This document shows positions 52,468 to 64,000 of a stretch of 64,000 bases of DNA, piece by piece. Position 1 is the first letter of the stretch; every line of letters begins with the position of its first letter. Location of the stretch: the NCBI GenBank assembly GCA_005281725.1, contig SSBO01000009.1:5402363-5466362 (forward strand). The letters are read 5' to 3'. The stretch is from Wuchereria bancrofti (taxonomy: Eukaryota > Nematoda > Chromadorea > Rhabditida > Onchocercidae). The notes beneath the pieces are model-generated. The model had not been told where the DNA came from and searched no databases. It saw only the letters and a program-made list of their open reading frames with translations. A program made the translations under genes and the position numbers.

Positions 52468-53165
52468 ATGCTACGTTGTAAGCTCCCTTTTTTATTTTTC
52501 CTCGTTAAATTTGTTTTTCTTTGTATAAACTCCATTGAAGAAGTTAGTTTACAGAGTGGACCTGCACCAAATAACGGTAGTGTTGACGTTCCACTCCAGG
52601 AATGTCACCCAACTGTAGTGTCCTGCATGACAACAATCAGTTGGGTAAACAATTTCTCCTCGTTCTACTGCTCAACAAGAAAGTGTACTACAAAGGTTAT
52701 CATATTGATATTTTTTTTCGACTTTCTTTGACTACTTTATTATATTGACAGTGTGCTATTTCATCCTTCCCACAATTTTAAGACTAGAAGTTTGCATTCA
52801 CATTAACATTCCACTATCTATGGCCATATCATTTTCAAATATTCCTTTTTAAGCAGTTGACTAGCACTAAAATATAGGCGAATGTAGCTCTTACATTTTA
52901 AAATACACCTATATGTAATCTTCATTTTATCTGACTAAAGATTTCCGACTTCTTTTTTAAAAGTTGAAAGTAATTTTATCTCCAGACTGGAGAAATCAGT
53001 TCTTCCACAACATCGACATTCTACAACACTGTAAACGATTCACATTCGCAAACCACCTACTGCTGCTACACAGATGGATGTAACTCTCACTCTTCGACAC
53101 GTTACCTCAAACCGAGTTCATTTGTTATTATCCTCATAACTGTCATCTCCCTTCGCATCAGTTGA
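52468..53165 (+). CDS. secreted cysteine-rich protein, Ly6/uPAR-like, GPI-type tail
   Basis: Two exons, 52468-52695 and 52986-53165, joined in phase 0 (AAG, GTTATC to CTCCAG), give 135 residues. The N-terminus MLRCKLPFLFFLVKFVFLCI is a strong signal peptide. The mature part has cysteines in ECHPTVVSC and YCSTRKC, then a threonine/serine stretch and TTYCCYTDGCNSHSS. A CC followed by D.CN is the hallmark end of the Ly6/uPAR three-finger fold (family knowledge). The C-terminus is hydrophobic (SSFVIILITVISL) with only a few residues after it, as in a GPI-anchor signal. So the protein is probably tethered to the outer cell surface. It has fewer cysteines than the ten of a full Ly6 domain, and the usual first pair after the signal peptide is missing, so the fold is inferred. 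Nematode surface Ly6-like proteins often act with receptors or channels; no partner can be named. Confidence 0.72.
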
Positions 53166-54755
53166 TGAAACATTTGCTACTTTAACAGTAACAGTTGTAC
53201 GAATAGAAATGCAAAATTCGAGATGTGGAAAAATTATTTCCAGACATTGATCGAAAATTTAGGATTCTGTAAACAGCAAGGAAGGTCGTTTCTAAAGTTT
53301 TATCCATTATAAAGCTAGAAAATGAATTAGAAAATGAATATAAACGATTTATCTCTTCAAAATCTTAAGAGTAAGTTTGAAGTATATTTTGCAGTCCCAT
53401 TGCAAGCCTTAAAAATTAATTTCCGTAGTGGATTTTGTTTTGATTACTGAATATATCCATCTCATCATAGTTAAAAAACAGATTTCCAATTTAGTGCATC
53501 ATTCTGATCTTACGAGAAAAAACACAAAGGAAGTTACAAAGAATCAAAGGAAGGAAAGTTACTGAAGCATCGTCATCATAGTTTCGACGTTGATATGAGA
53601 GACAGGAAAGTATCATAAGAAGATTATAATATTGTATAACAAAATGCGCTCTCTTCAGCTCACTCATAGCATATAAGAAAGGAAATGCTTCCGATAATCC
53701 ATGCCAACAACTACACAATTCTCTAAATAGTAATACTATGTTCGAGATAACAAATTTTGCTAATGTGCTAAAAAACGCTTCAACATTCACAGGTATTGGT
53801 AAGGCACCATAAACATTTTTTATTAAAATCAATCCTTCAAAAAAGACCTGGCAAATTGCTTTTAAGAAATTTCAACACCTTCTATTGAAATTTTAGATTT
53901 GTAAACCAAATCTGGTTTAAAATGTCACAATAATATAAAAATACGTTAGACATATGATTCTTCCTGCTTTTCTCGTTTCAAAAAATTGCAACTTGTAAAT
54001 GGCAATCTCCTTCTGGATTCTATTTCTGATTTTTTCAAACTTAGATAACAACACACTTCCGCAGTCTAAGATGGGTTGTTAACTAGAAATTAAAATGAAA
54101 AAAGGATGTTTCTTTTAATAATAACAAAACTAATAATAACAATTCTATTTTACTGGAAAGCATTAATATTTTTGTACCTTCTTTGGTTTCCAAACTTTAT
54201 CCTCTCGAGAGGTCTTATTTGTCTATCGCTTTCTTCCAGATTTCTGGAAGAGAAGCAAAACATTCAGAGAAATTGAAGTTCGATTTGAGAATTTCGTCTG
54301 ATCCTGTTGAAAAAAATTCATTTAAAATCTATTTCGTTGTCGTCGGACAAACAATCATTCAAAATGTTTTGTAATTGCCATTGAGCAGGAAAAATTCAAG
54401 AAATTGTAAAATATTTTATAAAAAAATAAAACAAAATATTCACTAAAAAATACAGTTAATTGGCGCAGGCAACATTGGTGCAGTCACAATCATAAAGTAA
54501 AAGAAAAATGAAAAGAACAGAAATCATATAAAAAATTATATTTCGATGCGAATTTTTATATTATGGCGGAGTTTAAAGAAATATAATTCGAGATACCAAA
54601 GTCCAGTCTTTACTTCATTAACTTATACAGTAATGTTTTTTCTTCTTTTAAGCATCTTTTAAGATAGTTGATAATAAGGAAAATTACCAAAGAATCAAGT
54701 ATATATAAATCAAAAAAGAATATTTAAAATACTTGTGTTCAAAAGTAAATGCTAT
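53166..54755. other. intergenic between converging genes
   Basis: Holds the 3' ends of the Ly6-like gene (plus) and the unknown gene (minus). A 113-codon minus frame at 53832-53491 is open but has no splice context or recognisable domain, so it is not called. Nothing else seen. Confidence 0.5.
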
Positions 54756-57700
54756 TCATAAAATGGAAATAAATGAAGGGTATTTTTGGTCGATTTGCAT
54801 CTGCGACATACTGGTTTCACTATTATCAATGTGGTACCTGCAATGCGGAGACATGTAAAACAATAGTATATAATATGATATTAATACTTGTTTTCATTTA
54901 GAACTTCAGACACAACACAAACGTTTCATGAAGGGGAAACTAAATTATCACGTGGTGATTATCAGTTTCAAATTTTTTATAAATTGTTAGCTTTAACCAT
55001 GCAATAATGCATCTTTTCATACTCTAAATGAAAATTCTGGTGTTTGCTTAATGCAAAATGTGCTCTGTATACGATTAGGCAAAAATCCTGTTGTTTAGCA
55101 CTGGAATACCCTAAAGAAAAAGGAAGTTCTATACGAACATTTTCTGCTTATTGTTGTGCTAGATGAACTCTACGAAGTATATATGGATAAGCAATAGTTC
55201 TCTATTCTTCTACCAATGAATTTCAGTGGAGCAGAAATTTCTTGTCTGAATATTTCAATTGGTAATATTACCTGAGAAATATTCGAAATTCCCACCTTCT
55301 TTGTTCCACTCCATGATAGAATACAATCAGCTGGCGCAGGCAGCATACTGTCAGCTGAAAAGATATAGCAATAAATTTGCATTTTATGTTGTAATCCTAC
55401 AGAATAAAGTCAAACTTTGAAACTCCATACTTTAAAAGTAAGTAAAGTTTTCTGTGTGCTTAATGTGCAATTTCACTTATTTTTCTGTCCAGCACAGAAG
55501 TCACGCTTTATATCCAAAGAGAAACCTTGCTCAAGTATATTTGCCTCATCCATTAACTCCTCCGCCGGAATTCCGCGTTCAATACTTTTATCACTTAATA
55601 AAACTTCTTCAGAATTGCACCATGACATGGCGAGCATTGAGGCTGCTAAATTATTAATTACATTTCAGAAAACTCCACAGCACTGCTTCGTATTTATCAT
55701 TCCTTTGGATTCTAGCAAGAAATTGTATCAAAAAAATTTAAGTATATAACAATTTAAAGAGCTAAGGCTGTACAAAGACTTCACTGCAAACGATTTATAA
55801 ATTATGCTGAAACATTCTTGCTCTATTCACCGTTCTTAGTTTTTCCTTTTTTATCAAGCAGTTCAACTAATTTAAAATTAAATAAATTCAAATTGAAACT
55901 TGATTTAGTTTCCATTACTGACTGAAATTTCATTATTGCAAGAAAACTTATCTTGGTCCGCAAAGCTTGTTACTTTATTAGAGTAATTAACTTTGCAGAT
56001 CAAGAAATTATAAGTTCAGAAGACATAAAATGGTGACTTTCAAAAAATATTAGACTGGTCAATCAAAAATAAATCAAAAAAGCGAGAAATTGTGTTCCAA
56101 TAGCCAAATTAATTGAATGTATGAAATATTGTATATGAAATCATACTGTAATTTGTTTCACCCAGAAGGTTGGATGGATTTTTCGTACGAAAATGACGTT
56201 TGCCCACTGAATCTAAAAAATCATTTAATTCATAGTTTATGATAAGATTATTCCATACTACTAACTATATTATATATTTGCAAATAATGTGTCCTTCTGA
56301 AACAACATAATTATGAAATAATTGTATTAAAATTAATGAAAAGACAAGCTATAACAAGAAGAAAATTTATCATGCAACACATCCTCTTGTACTCACAAAA
56401 TTTACATTAGCTTCACTTTCTGTTTCATCATATTTTTTGAAAACCAATCTCCCGAAAGTTTAAATTTATAGTTTTACTTTCTTCTTTTCTACAAAGTCAT
56501 ACGGTAAGAAAAGGCTTTGTTCTCAGAGTAGCTCGCAAACCTTGCATATTGTACTGAATGTATGCAGAATACATTATATTAATATAGCAAAAACAATACT
56601 AGAAATTATAAATTTAAACTTTCGGGAAATTGGTTTCCAAAACGATTTTAAAAAATTGAGGAAAAATAGCTTTGCAATATGTTGTAAAGAAAATTTTTAA
56701 AACAAAATTACTAACTCATGTTCTTTTTCTCCTCACTGTACAAATATCTACGACTTCTGCACCTCCGTCTGCTTCCTTCATAGGCCTCTTAAAACTACTG
56801 CTGAGTTGGTGAAATAATTGGTTTTCTTTGCTAAATTATTATTTTCTAAGTACTGTGAACATAAGTGGAACTCCTTAAAAATTCCACTTGAGTAACGTTT
56901 ACTCATATGTATGCTAAACTTTGAAATCCGACCCATTTTTTTTGAATGCTTTATTAAATTTCTCTCTTATGATTCCACAAGATAAGAGCCCGTAAAATTT
57001 TGAGCGTTCTCTACGGAGCTAGGATCGACTGCGCAAATAATAAGCTATTAATAGTTTTAAAAAAACTTAATAATTCTTTGTAAAAGGTCTCTATAAGTGA
57101 TAGACCTCCGAAATTATAGAATGTAACGTGTAGTGCATTAATATAAAAAATCATTTCAGTTCTTTATACTTTGCATAAACAAATAGAAATCAATACAGCA
57201 AAGAGAAAAACAAGAGGATATTAATATATTTAATTAATATTTAATTTTACATATTTAATATATCTGATTTTTTTTATATATATTTAATTTTTTTATATTT
57301 AATTTTATCACATATTTAGTTTTATCAATTTACAGCTGCAGAAGATGCATTCATTCTTTTTAGTCAAATGATATTTGTGTTGCATGGTTTCACAGTAACA
57401 TTCACAGTACGGTTTTCCAAACTTTTTCTGTATTAAATCTTCGAATTATAGAGTGAAGTAATGTGAAGAATATATGTTGATAATTTTGAAAATGTAGGAA
57501 ACTCAACAAAAAACAAATATAACCTTTTTCTGTTGTGCTCGATTTGTCTTGTTGTAAATGCATTAGTGCTCTACAAGTTTTGGAGCACCAACGTGTCCGT
57601 TTCTTGATTAAATTGAACGATGTTAATCGAGCATTGCATGATTCGCATCTTCTATCTCTCCATTTGTCCAAAACAATGGCGAGGTGAACTATTTTTTTCG

Positions 57701-57879
57701 AAAGCTTCATTGAACAAAGAGATTCTGCTTTTCCTAAAAAATGATTTAAAATGAATAAACATCAAAGCATAGGACAAAATAATCGAAAACGACACAGGAC
57801 GTATCTGACCTTCAACTGGAGATCCTAAACATTTATCGCCACTTTTCACTGTGGAGAGAGAGTCCAGCATAGTCCTCTC
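54756..57879 (-). CDS. unknown protein with a four-cysteine motif, six exons
   Basis: Not recognised, but the model is well supported. Minus-strand exons are 57870-57810, 57733-57524, 55645-55496, 55354-55272, 55245-55214 and 54837-54756. All five junction phases agree and every intron has GT-AG ends. The ATG at 57870 lies nine bases behind GTTTTTAG (AG at 57881-57880), a likely trans-splice acceptor. The protein has 205 residues. It starts MLDSLSTVKSGDKCLGSPVE. Residues 50-74 read C-x2-C-x16-C-x3-C (CESCNARL to RWCSKTC) in a basic setting, like a small zinc-binding knuckle. An acidic part follows (EELMDEANILEQG), then PAPADCILSWSGTKKVG and a short C-terminus ending QKYPSFISIL. No transmembrane segment. 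It could be a nucleic-acid- or protein-binding factor, but no family is claimed. It follows another minus-strand gene at short distance. The long intron 55646-57523 could hide further exons. Confidence 0.72.
57225..57325. repeat. A/T-only tract inside an intron
   Basis: About 100 bases of nearly pure A and T with repeated TTTAAT and ATATTTAATT words, in the long intron of the minus-strand gene. Simple low-complexity sequence. Confidence 0.7.
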
Positions 57880-58205
57880 CTAAAAACGTACGAATGTCGC
57901 GAAAGTTTTTGAACTGCCATCTAAACTTCACTGCCATCTTGCATAAAGTAACATAAAGTTAAACATAAGAACAATGACACCGAATTATACTTGCTATATC
58001 ACCCACTCACTTTATGCAACGGAATTGGAAAATAGAACAGCATAAACTAATGAGAAATCAAAATATCAAAGAAACAGTGCAGTCCCTACGTTATAGCAAT
58101 CCCTTCATCCATAAAATACCTGAACCTATATTTCCCTGCATTTGTAATTCTTCAGCGTTATATTGTTAGCTGAAAACAGGCAAAAATGGAGCTGTAAATA
58201 TAAAT

Positions 58206-59303
58206 CTAGTCTGTTGAAAAATCAACTTCTTCATTTTTTAGTGAAATCTGTTTGTTATTCTTCCATCTTATCTTTCCTTGCACTGAATTTATGTTTAGTT
58301 CCACTACACTTCTTGTTAAAGTGATTATATTTAGTATTTTATAATCTCACTGTGATCAATAGTTTCTACTGTTTAAAAATAATAAAGTCTTATTAAAGCA
58401 AAGAACATTATTGATAGCTGAAATTACCTTGGTCTTTTGTATGCCAAGTGGTTGGTGACCTGACTTTTGTTTTTTTATAGAGAATACATCTCCCCAAGTT
58501 TTATTAGTGGAGTTTTGCTCACTAGACCATCCAAAACACATACGCTGAGGTGGTCGTTCGTTTAGTTTTGAATCATTTCCAAACATAATGTGATCAGTAG
58601 TCTCTATTAGCTCATTGTTCTCATAACGTTTCATATTATCATATCTTGCAATGGTCACTGATCGTGATCCAATTTCGGTAGTGCTTCGGCATTTAACGCT
58701 AGTCGTGCCTAATGAGCCTACATTATTTATAGCTTTCATCTGAAGCCGCATTAAAGATATTCTTTTTGAAGTACTATAGTGCTTATTTAAGGACTGATGA
58801 GTTCAAAATTGAAAATGACTGCTTTTATAACAAGTTATGTCTAAGAATACCTGAATTAGATGAATAACTGATATTATGATGAAAAGTGCTTGTTGTATGA
58901 GTAAGAAAATAAATATAGTAAAGTAAAGAAAAGGAATATCAACCACATTACCTTGGATCATTTTTTCTTTATTCGTTCTTCGTGACACAGGCTTCCTCCT
59001 CGTTTCGTTTAATACTGAAATAATTTTCATAATAGAAATAATGCCGTACTATCTTCCCAAACAATATTTAAATACGACCATTAGCAAATCAAGTCGATTA
59101 GATTCTGAACAAAAAGTTAAAAACAGTATGAAGATATAAAAATTTATTGCAAATAATAAATTAAAAATAATATAAAACAGAACGCAAATAGAGAAGCCAC
59201 AGAAGAGAAAAGATGAAAGAAAAGATGAAACAAAAGAACTGACTTTTATCGATATCTTGAAAAGATAGTTTGTCCAATAAATTCTTCCTTGACATACCTC
59301 CAC
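58206..59303 (-). CDS. unknown basic protein with a 17-nt micro-exon
   Basis: Not recognised. Minus-strand exons are 59295-59244, 59014-58952, 58867-58851 and 58793-58428. Phases agree throughout, including the 17-base exon that is needed to keep frame. The ATG at 59295 is eight bases behind CCTTTTTAG (59311-59304), a likely spliced-leader acceptor. The protein starts MSRKNLLDKLSFQDIDKILN, is basic (RRKPVSRRTNKEK), then reads LNKHYSTSKRISLMRLQMKA and a T-, S- and N-rich part with RPPQRMCFGWSSEQN and TWGDVFSIKKQKSG, about 166 residues so far. The end is unresolved. A last exon appears to read WKNNKQISLKNEEVDFSTD before TAG 58208-58206, and fits best if the donor is GTCACC inside the fourth exon (after AAGTCAG, near 58458) rather than GTAATT at 58427. 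No signal peptide or membrane segment. It lies 327 bases upstream, on the same strand, of the next gene's start. Confidence 0.6.
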
Positions 59304-62300
59304 CTAAAAAGGTTTCTTCATTTGTCGACTAGAAACTGTACTTAAACAATAAGGAAAAATCAGTGGAATCCTCAGGAAACTTGAATCGCATTTCTATTTT
59401 TTGTATGAAGTTCAAGTAGACTTGATAGTTTATCGGAAGTTTAATATAAAGACCACTTTGGGGACGAAAAATCGCACTGTTAGCACTTCGAAATTTATTT
59501 GGAATAAAGATGGGATTTATTGATGTTTGAAAAATGAGATTAAATTGATTTGGAATTCGATAGATTACAGAGAGATACTTTTTAAACTTCTAACGGAGCC
59601 ACAAAATGAACGTAGCCCTTGAATAAATAGAGTGAAGTGATAACATTCCCAATTCCTACCGAAAACTATAATAATCTGCGTCGTTTCCATTTACTTATTT
59701 ATCAGGAAGGATTTATAAGAAAGAAATGAGTGGTTAATTATGTGTTAGAAAAGGTACAATGTGGTAAGAATAGGTAACATCTATCGACGTAAATTAAGTC
59801 TAAGTAGACTCTCACATATTATACGAAGAAGAAATAAGTAATGGCTGTCTGTCAGTAAAGCCTGCTGAACTGATCTTCTCACACTCTGCGGAACTATGAA
59901 GAAGAATGGAAGTGGACAGAGTAGAGAGGTTCTTTCGCATGCATGTGATACGTTACCTTTTGCGCTTCTGCGACCTCAGTCCTGTCTTCGGGATGACTTA
60001 ATGGTTACATTTTGTTTATTTAGTAAGAAGAACAGATTCTTGTAACGAAAATGCAAGTTTTAAAATACTGTAAGTTTCCTAAAATAAAATCTAAGTTCCG
60101 TATGATTTGCAGAATCCCATAATATACGAGTCTCAATTAAAATTGTTAGCAGATTCAGTGTTTCCGTTACAACTGTCACAATAGAGTGTAAAATGACCGC
60201 CGGATTTTGTGTACGAAAAATAAGACCGCTCCGGTGAAGAGAGTCCGCACTAATTCTCTGAGACGTATGATTGGGATGGTGCAGAAGATTATTAATTCTC
60301 ATTGTTGTTTCAGATGCGTTTCTTCTCAGTCGTAATTATCTTTTATGCATTGACATCCTCGACGATAGCAATTTCCATTTAGCGAAGTCTTTCGCTTTAA
60401 TACTGTAACTATTTTGACTTACAAAGTAACTGTGTTTTCAGAATGTGATCTTCGTCCTTGTTGTCTTTCTGTCTACGATTAATTATTTGAAGTGTCCGAC
60501 TTGTCATTACTTAATGTTTTATTTCATATTAAAAACACTTCATTTTGTTTGTATTCTTTGATTTCATATAAAAGTCAGTTCTAACCTATATAACTTTCCA
60601 GCTAATCTTCATTATGATCGGCTTTATTACCTTTTTTTTATTTTGTTACGATATTTCTAAAACATGTGTAATAACTTCCGTTCAGTTTGCAGTGAACTTA
60701 CAATTTGCTCACGTCACCTGATTAATTTCTATTATTACTTTTCGTGATTGTGATCTGCATACTCCTAATCTCTCATAGACGCATATTTTGAATATCTTTC
60801 GCTTTCAGCATAGACTGATAGATTTATGTGTCATCCAATACTTTGGAATTTGATAGCTTCAGCACTTAACAGTCTTCTATATTGGAAGAAATTCCCTGCG
60901 CTGCATCTATGTAATATTTATTGGAAAAGTTTTGTTTCTAAAGTCTTTGATGCTTTTAATCTCAAAGAGTGCTGCCATGTTCCACACACCTAATTTTTAA
61001 TGACTTTTTAATTAGCTGAATTAACTGAATTTTTTATTATTTTTCACCACAACAGAATATTGATATACATTCCATTCGAACCACATTGTATAAAAAATCA
61101 ATTTCTATTATTTAAATTCGGTAGAAATTTCCAGATTTGTATTTTGTCGGAAGACCAATTTCAGGTTCAAATGTAGTAGAATCAGCCAAAAAGCACTAAT
61201 CAGAACAATACAGATGATCAATAACGTTGGTTGTCCTAGATTGGCAATAAATAGCCTGATTTCTTGAATATGTTCATGTGTGTTATGGGTTTTATTAATG
61301 AAAATTTATTCAAAATATTCATTGTATTATTTGTTTTATTAATACAAATATTCATTCAAAATATTTTATACTTAACATCACTTGGTTTTGTAGCTGTAAA
61401 TTTGAATAATGGGACTTAATTAGTTTTTATAATTAAAAAATTGATTCAGTTGATCGAATTTGGTTTATTTGCAATTTTGCGAGAGAAGTTGGATTTCAAA
61501 TCATATAGAAAAGTGAAGATTGGCATCATATCCATTATCAACATTATTATCCAAGTACGCATAAAAAGTTTAAAAGTCCTTTCGAACTTTCTGATGGCAA
61601 TCATTCATGTTTCTTCAGCAGTTAGTTTTATCTGTAATTGAATGGAATGTTTGTGAAATCAGAGAATTCTTCACATATTATTTTCACTTTCATGAAGGGA
61701 GAGAATATTCTTGCATATGCGTTGTATTATTTTTTAAAATCTTCTAAGCTTCACAAAAGCCTTTGATTGTTTGTTTTTATTTCCAAATAATATGACGATT
61801 ATGACACTTCCATGAAATTGCTTCTTGATAATTAAAACCAAGAAGAATTTTGAATGGCGCAAAGTGGTAAGTAGAGTTCATATAGAATTAAGAGGAAACC
61901 GTTAATAATCAGTGATATGAAATTATAGTTCAAATAATACTTTTCGCTATCACTTCTTGTTTATTTAAATAGATCATTTTAATTTGTAAGTCTACACATA
62001 TATGTTGTATATGTTAATGACTTTCAAAAATTATCATTAAAAATTCTTTGATCCAGAATTATCATAAGAGAATCAATAATTGTTTTAAATCTTTGAAACA
62101 AATTGTGTTTGTCGACACTTTCGTATTTGAAAGTTGAAAATGATCTTGTCCGCCCTCTTTGCTATAATGGTTGAATACGAATAATTTGTTGAAACATCCA
62201 AAATGTTCGCTTTCCGAACCTTTTCTATTACTACTTCTACTTATCAATTCCATTGGCTTAATATCGATTATATTTATCAAAGAAGTCGCTGAATGAATTT

Positions 62301-64000
62301 CAGTATTTCGGTATTAGGATAAATGTTTGGAACATAAATAAAATTTCGCAGAACAAAATTAAACACACTTTTCATATGTTATCAATTTGAAACTCTTTAA
62401 GCGCAAATATTTTGTACATTTCATACTATTGCTAGTATATATTTGTGAGCTATACAAAAATGAGAAGAATTTATGGTTGTATGCAATTTTTTAGAAATAA
62501 GATAGTCAGAACGTAATGATATCGTTCACAATCGTTTTTTAGTGTTACAAATTCAGAAAAGCAATTTGATAAATGATTGTAATGACAAGGAACTAAATGA
62601 TTGTATCTGCGTGGTATTGAAAGTGACACTTACTCTTTGATTTAATTTGCTTTTTTATCTCTTCAGTGAAAAAGCGAACAGAACCTTCAAAATCAAGCAG
62701 CCATTACTTTGATACTTTTGTTTCTTAGAAACTACAAAATTTTGGAGATCATGTGAAGCATTTCTGTTTCATATGCAAATAAAATAACATTGTGTTCGTC
62801 TCATTGTAATGTTCGTTTCGTTGGAAATTTGCATAAAGTTTGAGTAAGAAATCCTATATTCCCTATGACAAATATTATATTTTTTTTAGAATTACTTTCC
62901 TACTTCATTCAGTATTTGAATCAATCAGCTTCCATGCCATGCTATTGTACCAATTTCGCGAAGGATTCCAGAACGATTAGTTGTTCATATTGAAACATTC
63001 AATTTACGGATCAAAATATTTGAAATCAGTACAAAATTACGAATCTGTTGGTGGCAATATTCCAGAATTCTACAAAGAAGTTTCCAGCATTTCGACAACA
63101 TATTTCTGTTTTCATTTATATGACTATTTTTTCCTTGAAACTTTGCTTCTCTACCTTCACTCAGTTTGCTCATTTGAATCCATCCAGTAAATATTTTCAT
63201 GAACAATTTTTCGCAAAAGGCGTCAATAAAATTCGGCCCTTCCAGTTGTGAAAGAGACAAATTCATTTGCCTTTAAATGCTCTCATAAATTTCCTCCTCT
63301 TTCATCGCATTTATATATCGATCGAAGTACAAGTTTGCTTGCAATAATTGCCTTTTAATTATTTTTTTTAAATTATTGGTTATAGTTTAAAATGCTCTTG
63401 ATAAAACAAAACAATAATAAATTTTAGAAAGAAACTGAAACTGAATGTATTTTGGGGGAAGTAAAAAATATATCCCTGAAAGGCTCTATCCAAACAAGTA
63501 TGAATAAATTTGTAACAATATTTCGTAGATCTTTTTTGTTGCGTAGACTTATTTTGTCGATTTATTGTATTAAAAAGTCGAGTTTTTTTGTCTCCTTTAA
63601 AATCTCAGATTATCATCAAGTTAATTGTCACTAAGTGATGACACTTATTACTTCTTATAAGACTTTCATAAACTGGAGGATATGGAATTGCATCACTGGA
63701 ATAATGTTATCTGAGAATGAAGTAAGTGATGAGTGTGAAATATTGAACAGTGCAAAACAAACAATTTTTTTTTTAGAAAGCTCAACTTACATGAGATTGG
63801 CTAAGTAATGAGTGATATGAATGAGTGATAAATGATAACTGAAATTTAAGATTTTGATATAGGATGCCATAGTAATTTAAATGAATTAATAATAAAAACA
63901 GAGAAAATGTCATTTGCTATGAAGAAATAGTCGACCTCCTCATCTATTCATTCTCCCATAACATTTTCTCCATCACCATAGTAAGTAGAATAAATGTTTG
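59304..64000. other. right-end region, no gene supported
   Basis: No gene I can defend in 4.7 kb. The stretch 59830-60360 is richer in G and C and has long open frames on both strands: minus 60302-60060 (80 codons, with HHPNHTSQRISADSLHRSG) and plus pieces such as ATG 59898 (MKKNGSGQSREVLSHACDTL). A hydrophobic start MRFFSVVIIFYALTSSTIAI directly behind TTGTTTCAG at 60315 stops after 22 codons. A minus frame at 62280-62062 and overlapping frames at 62981-63266 are weak. The rest is AT-rich with no repeat structure seen. Confidence 0.4.

Noticed and set aside
53491..53832. 113-codon minus-strand open frame
   Set aside because: No convincing start context, splice sites or domain; composition fits chance in this AT-rich DNA.
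55417..55749. 110-codon and 67-codon plus-strand frames
   Set aside because: They overlap the phase-consistent exon 55645-55496 of the minus-strand gene and are its shadows.
62062..62280. 72-codon minus frame with ISRSSNRKGSESEHFGCFNK
   Set aside because: The composition is plausible, but no splice partners, start context or similarity could be seen.
1..64000. tRNA, rRNA, spliced-leader RNA genes, CRISPR arrays
   Set aside because: No tRNA-like cloverleaf boxes, rRNA motifs, spliced-leader 22-mer or regularly spaced repeats were found by reading; a covariance-model scan would be needed to exclude tRNAs.

Overview
The window looks like nuclear DNA of a parasitic, probably filarial (spirurid), nematode. 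It is strongly AT-rich. Genes are cut into many short exons with typical nematode splice sites (acceptors close to TTTTCAG, donors GTAAGT or GTNNNT). Several initiator ATGs lie 7-25 bases behind a strong 3' splice site with no upstream exon, as expected for spliced-leader trans-splicing. The recognisable proteins are animal ones: carnitine palmitoyltransferase 1, muscle myosin heavy chain and a TWK-type two-pore potassium channel. The species cannot be fixed from sequence alone. Exon coordinates below come from reading splice sites and phases by hand; unless noted, neighbouring phases agree.

Layout. (1) 623-6287, minus: CPT1-like mitochondrial acyltransferase, 15 exons, N-terminal exon(s) not found. 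(2) 7043-7492, plus: doubtful secreted-type reading frame with one in-frame stop. (3) 7.5-12.5 kb: no convincing gene, but a GC-richer island at 8.48-8.99 kb and a 45-bp direct repeat. (4) 12522-29198, plus: a complete type II muscle myosin heavy chain in about 41 exons, with two GC-AG introns and a perfect 21-bp inverted repeat around one exon. (5) 34605-36514, plus: a probably trans-spliced gene of unknown function. (6) 36.5-45.8 kb: mostly empty, with coding-like fragments and a foldback element at 45.19-45.39 kb. (7) 45799-50648, plus: TWK-type K2P channel. (8) 52468-53165, plus: two-exon secreted cysteine-rich Ly6/uPAR-like protein with a GPI-type tail. (9) 59295-54756, minus: two unrecognised genes in tandem, 327 bp apart between coding regions, each starting behind an apparent trans-splice acceptor, so possibly a small operon. 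(10) 59.3-64.0 kb: no gene I can defend.

The genes do not form one pathway. Myosin and the TWK channel would both act in muscle or other excitable cells, and CPT1 feeds fatty acids to mitochondria, but nothing seen here links their regulation. In three conserved genes (CPT1 near 2.7 kb, myosin near 20.88 kb, K2P near 49.42 kb) the frame is off by exactly one base inside a conserved exon. Small assembly indels are more likely than three decaying genes.

I did not find a clearly new biological system. The best leads are the two-gene minus-strand cluster of unknown function, the splice-site peculiarities of the myosin gene, and the inverted repeats.
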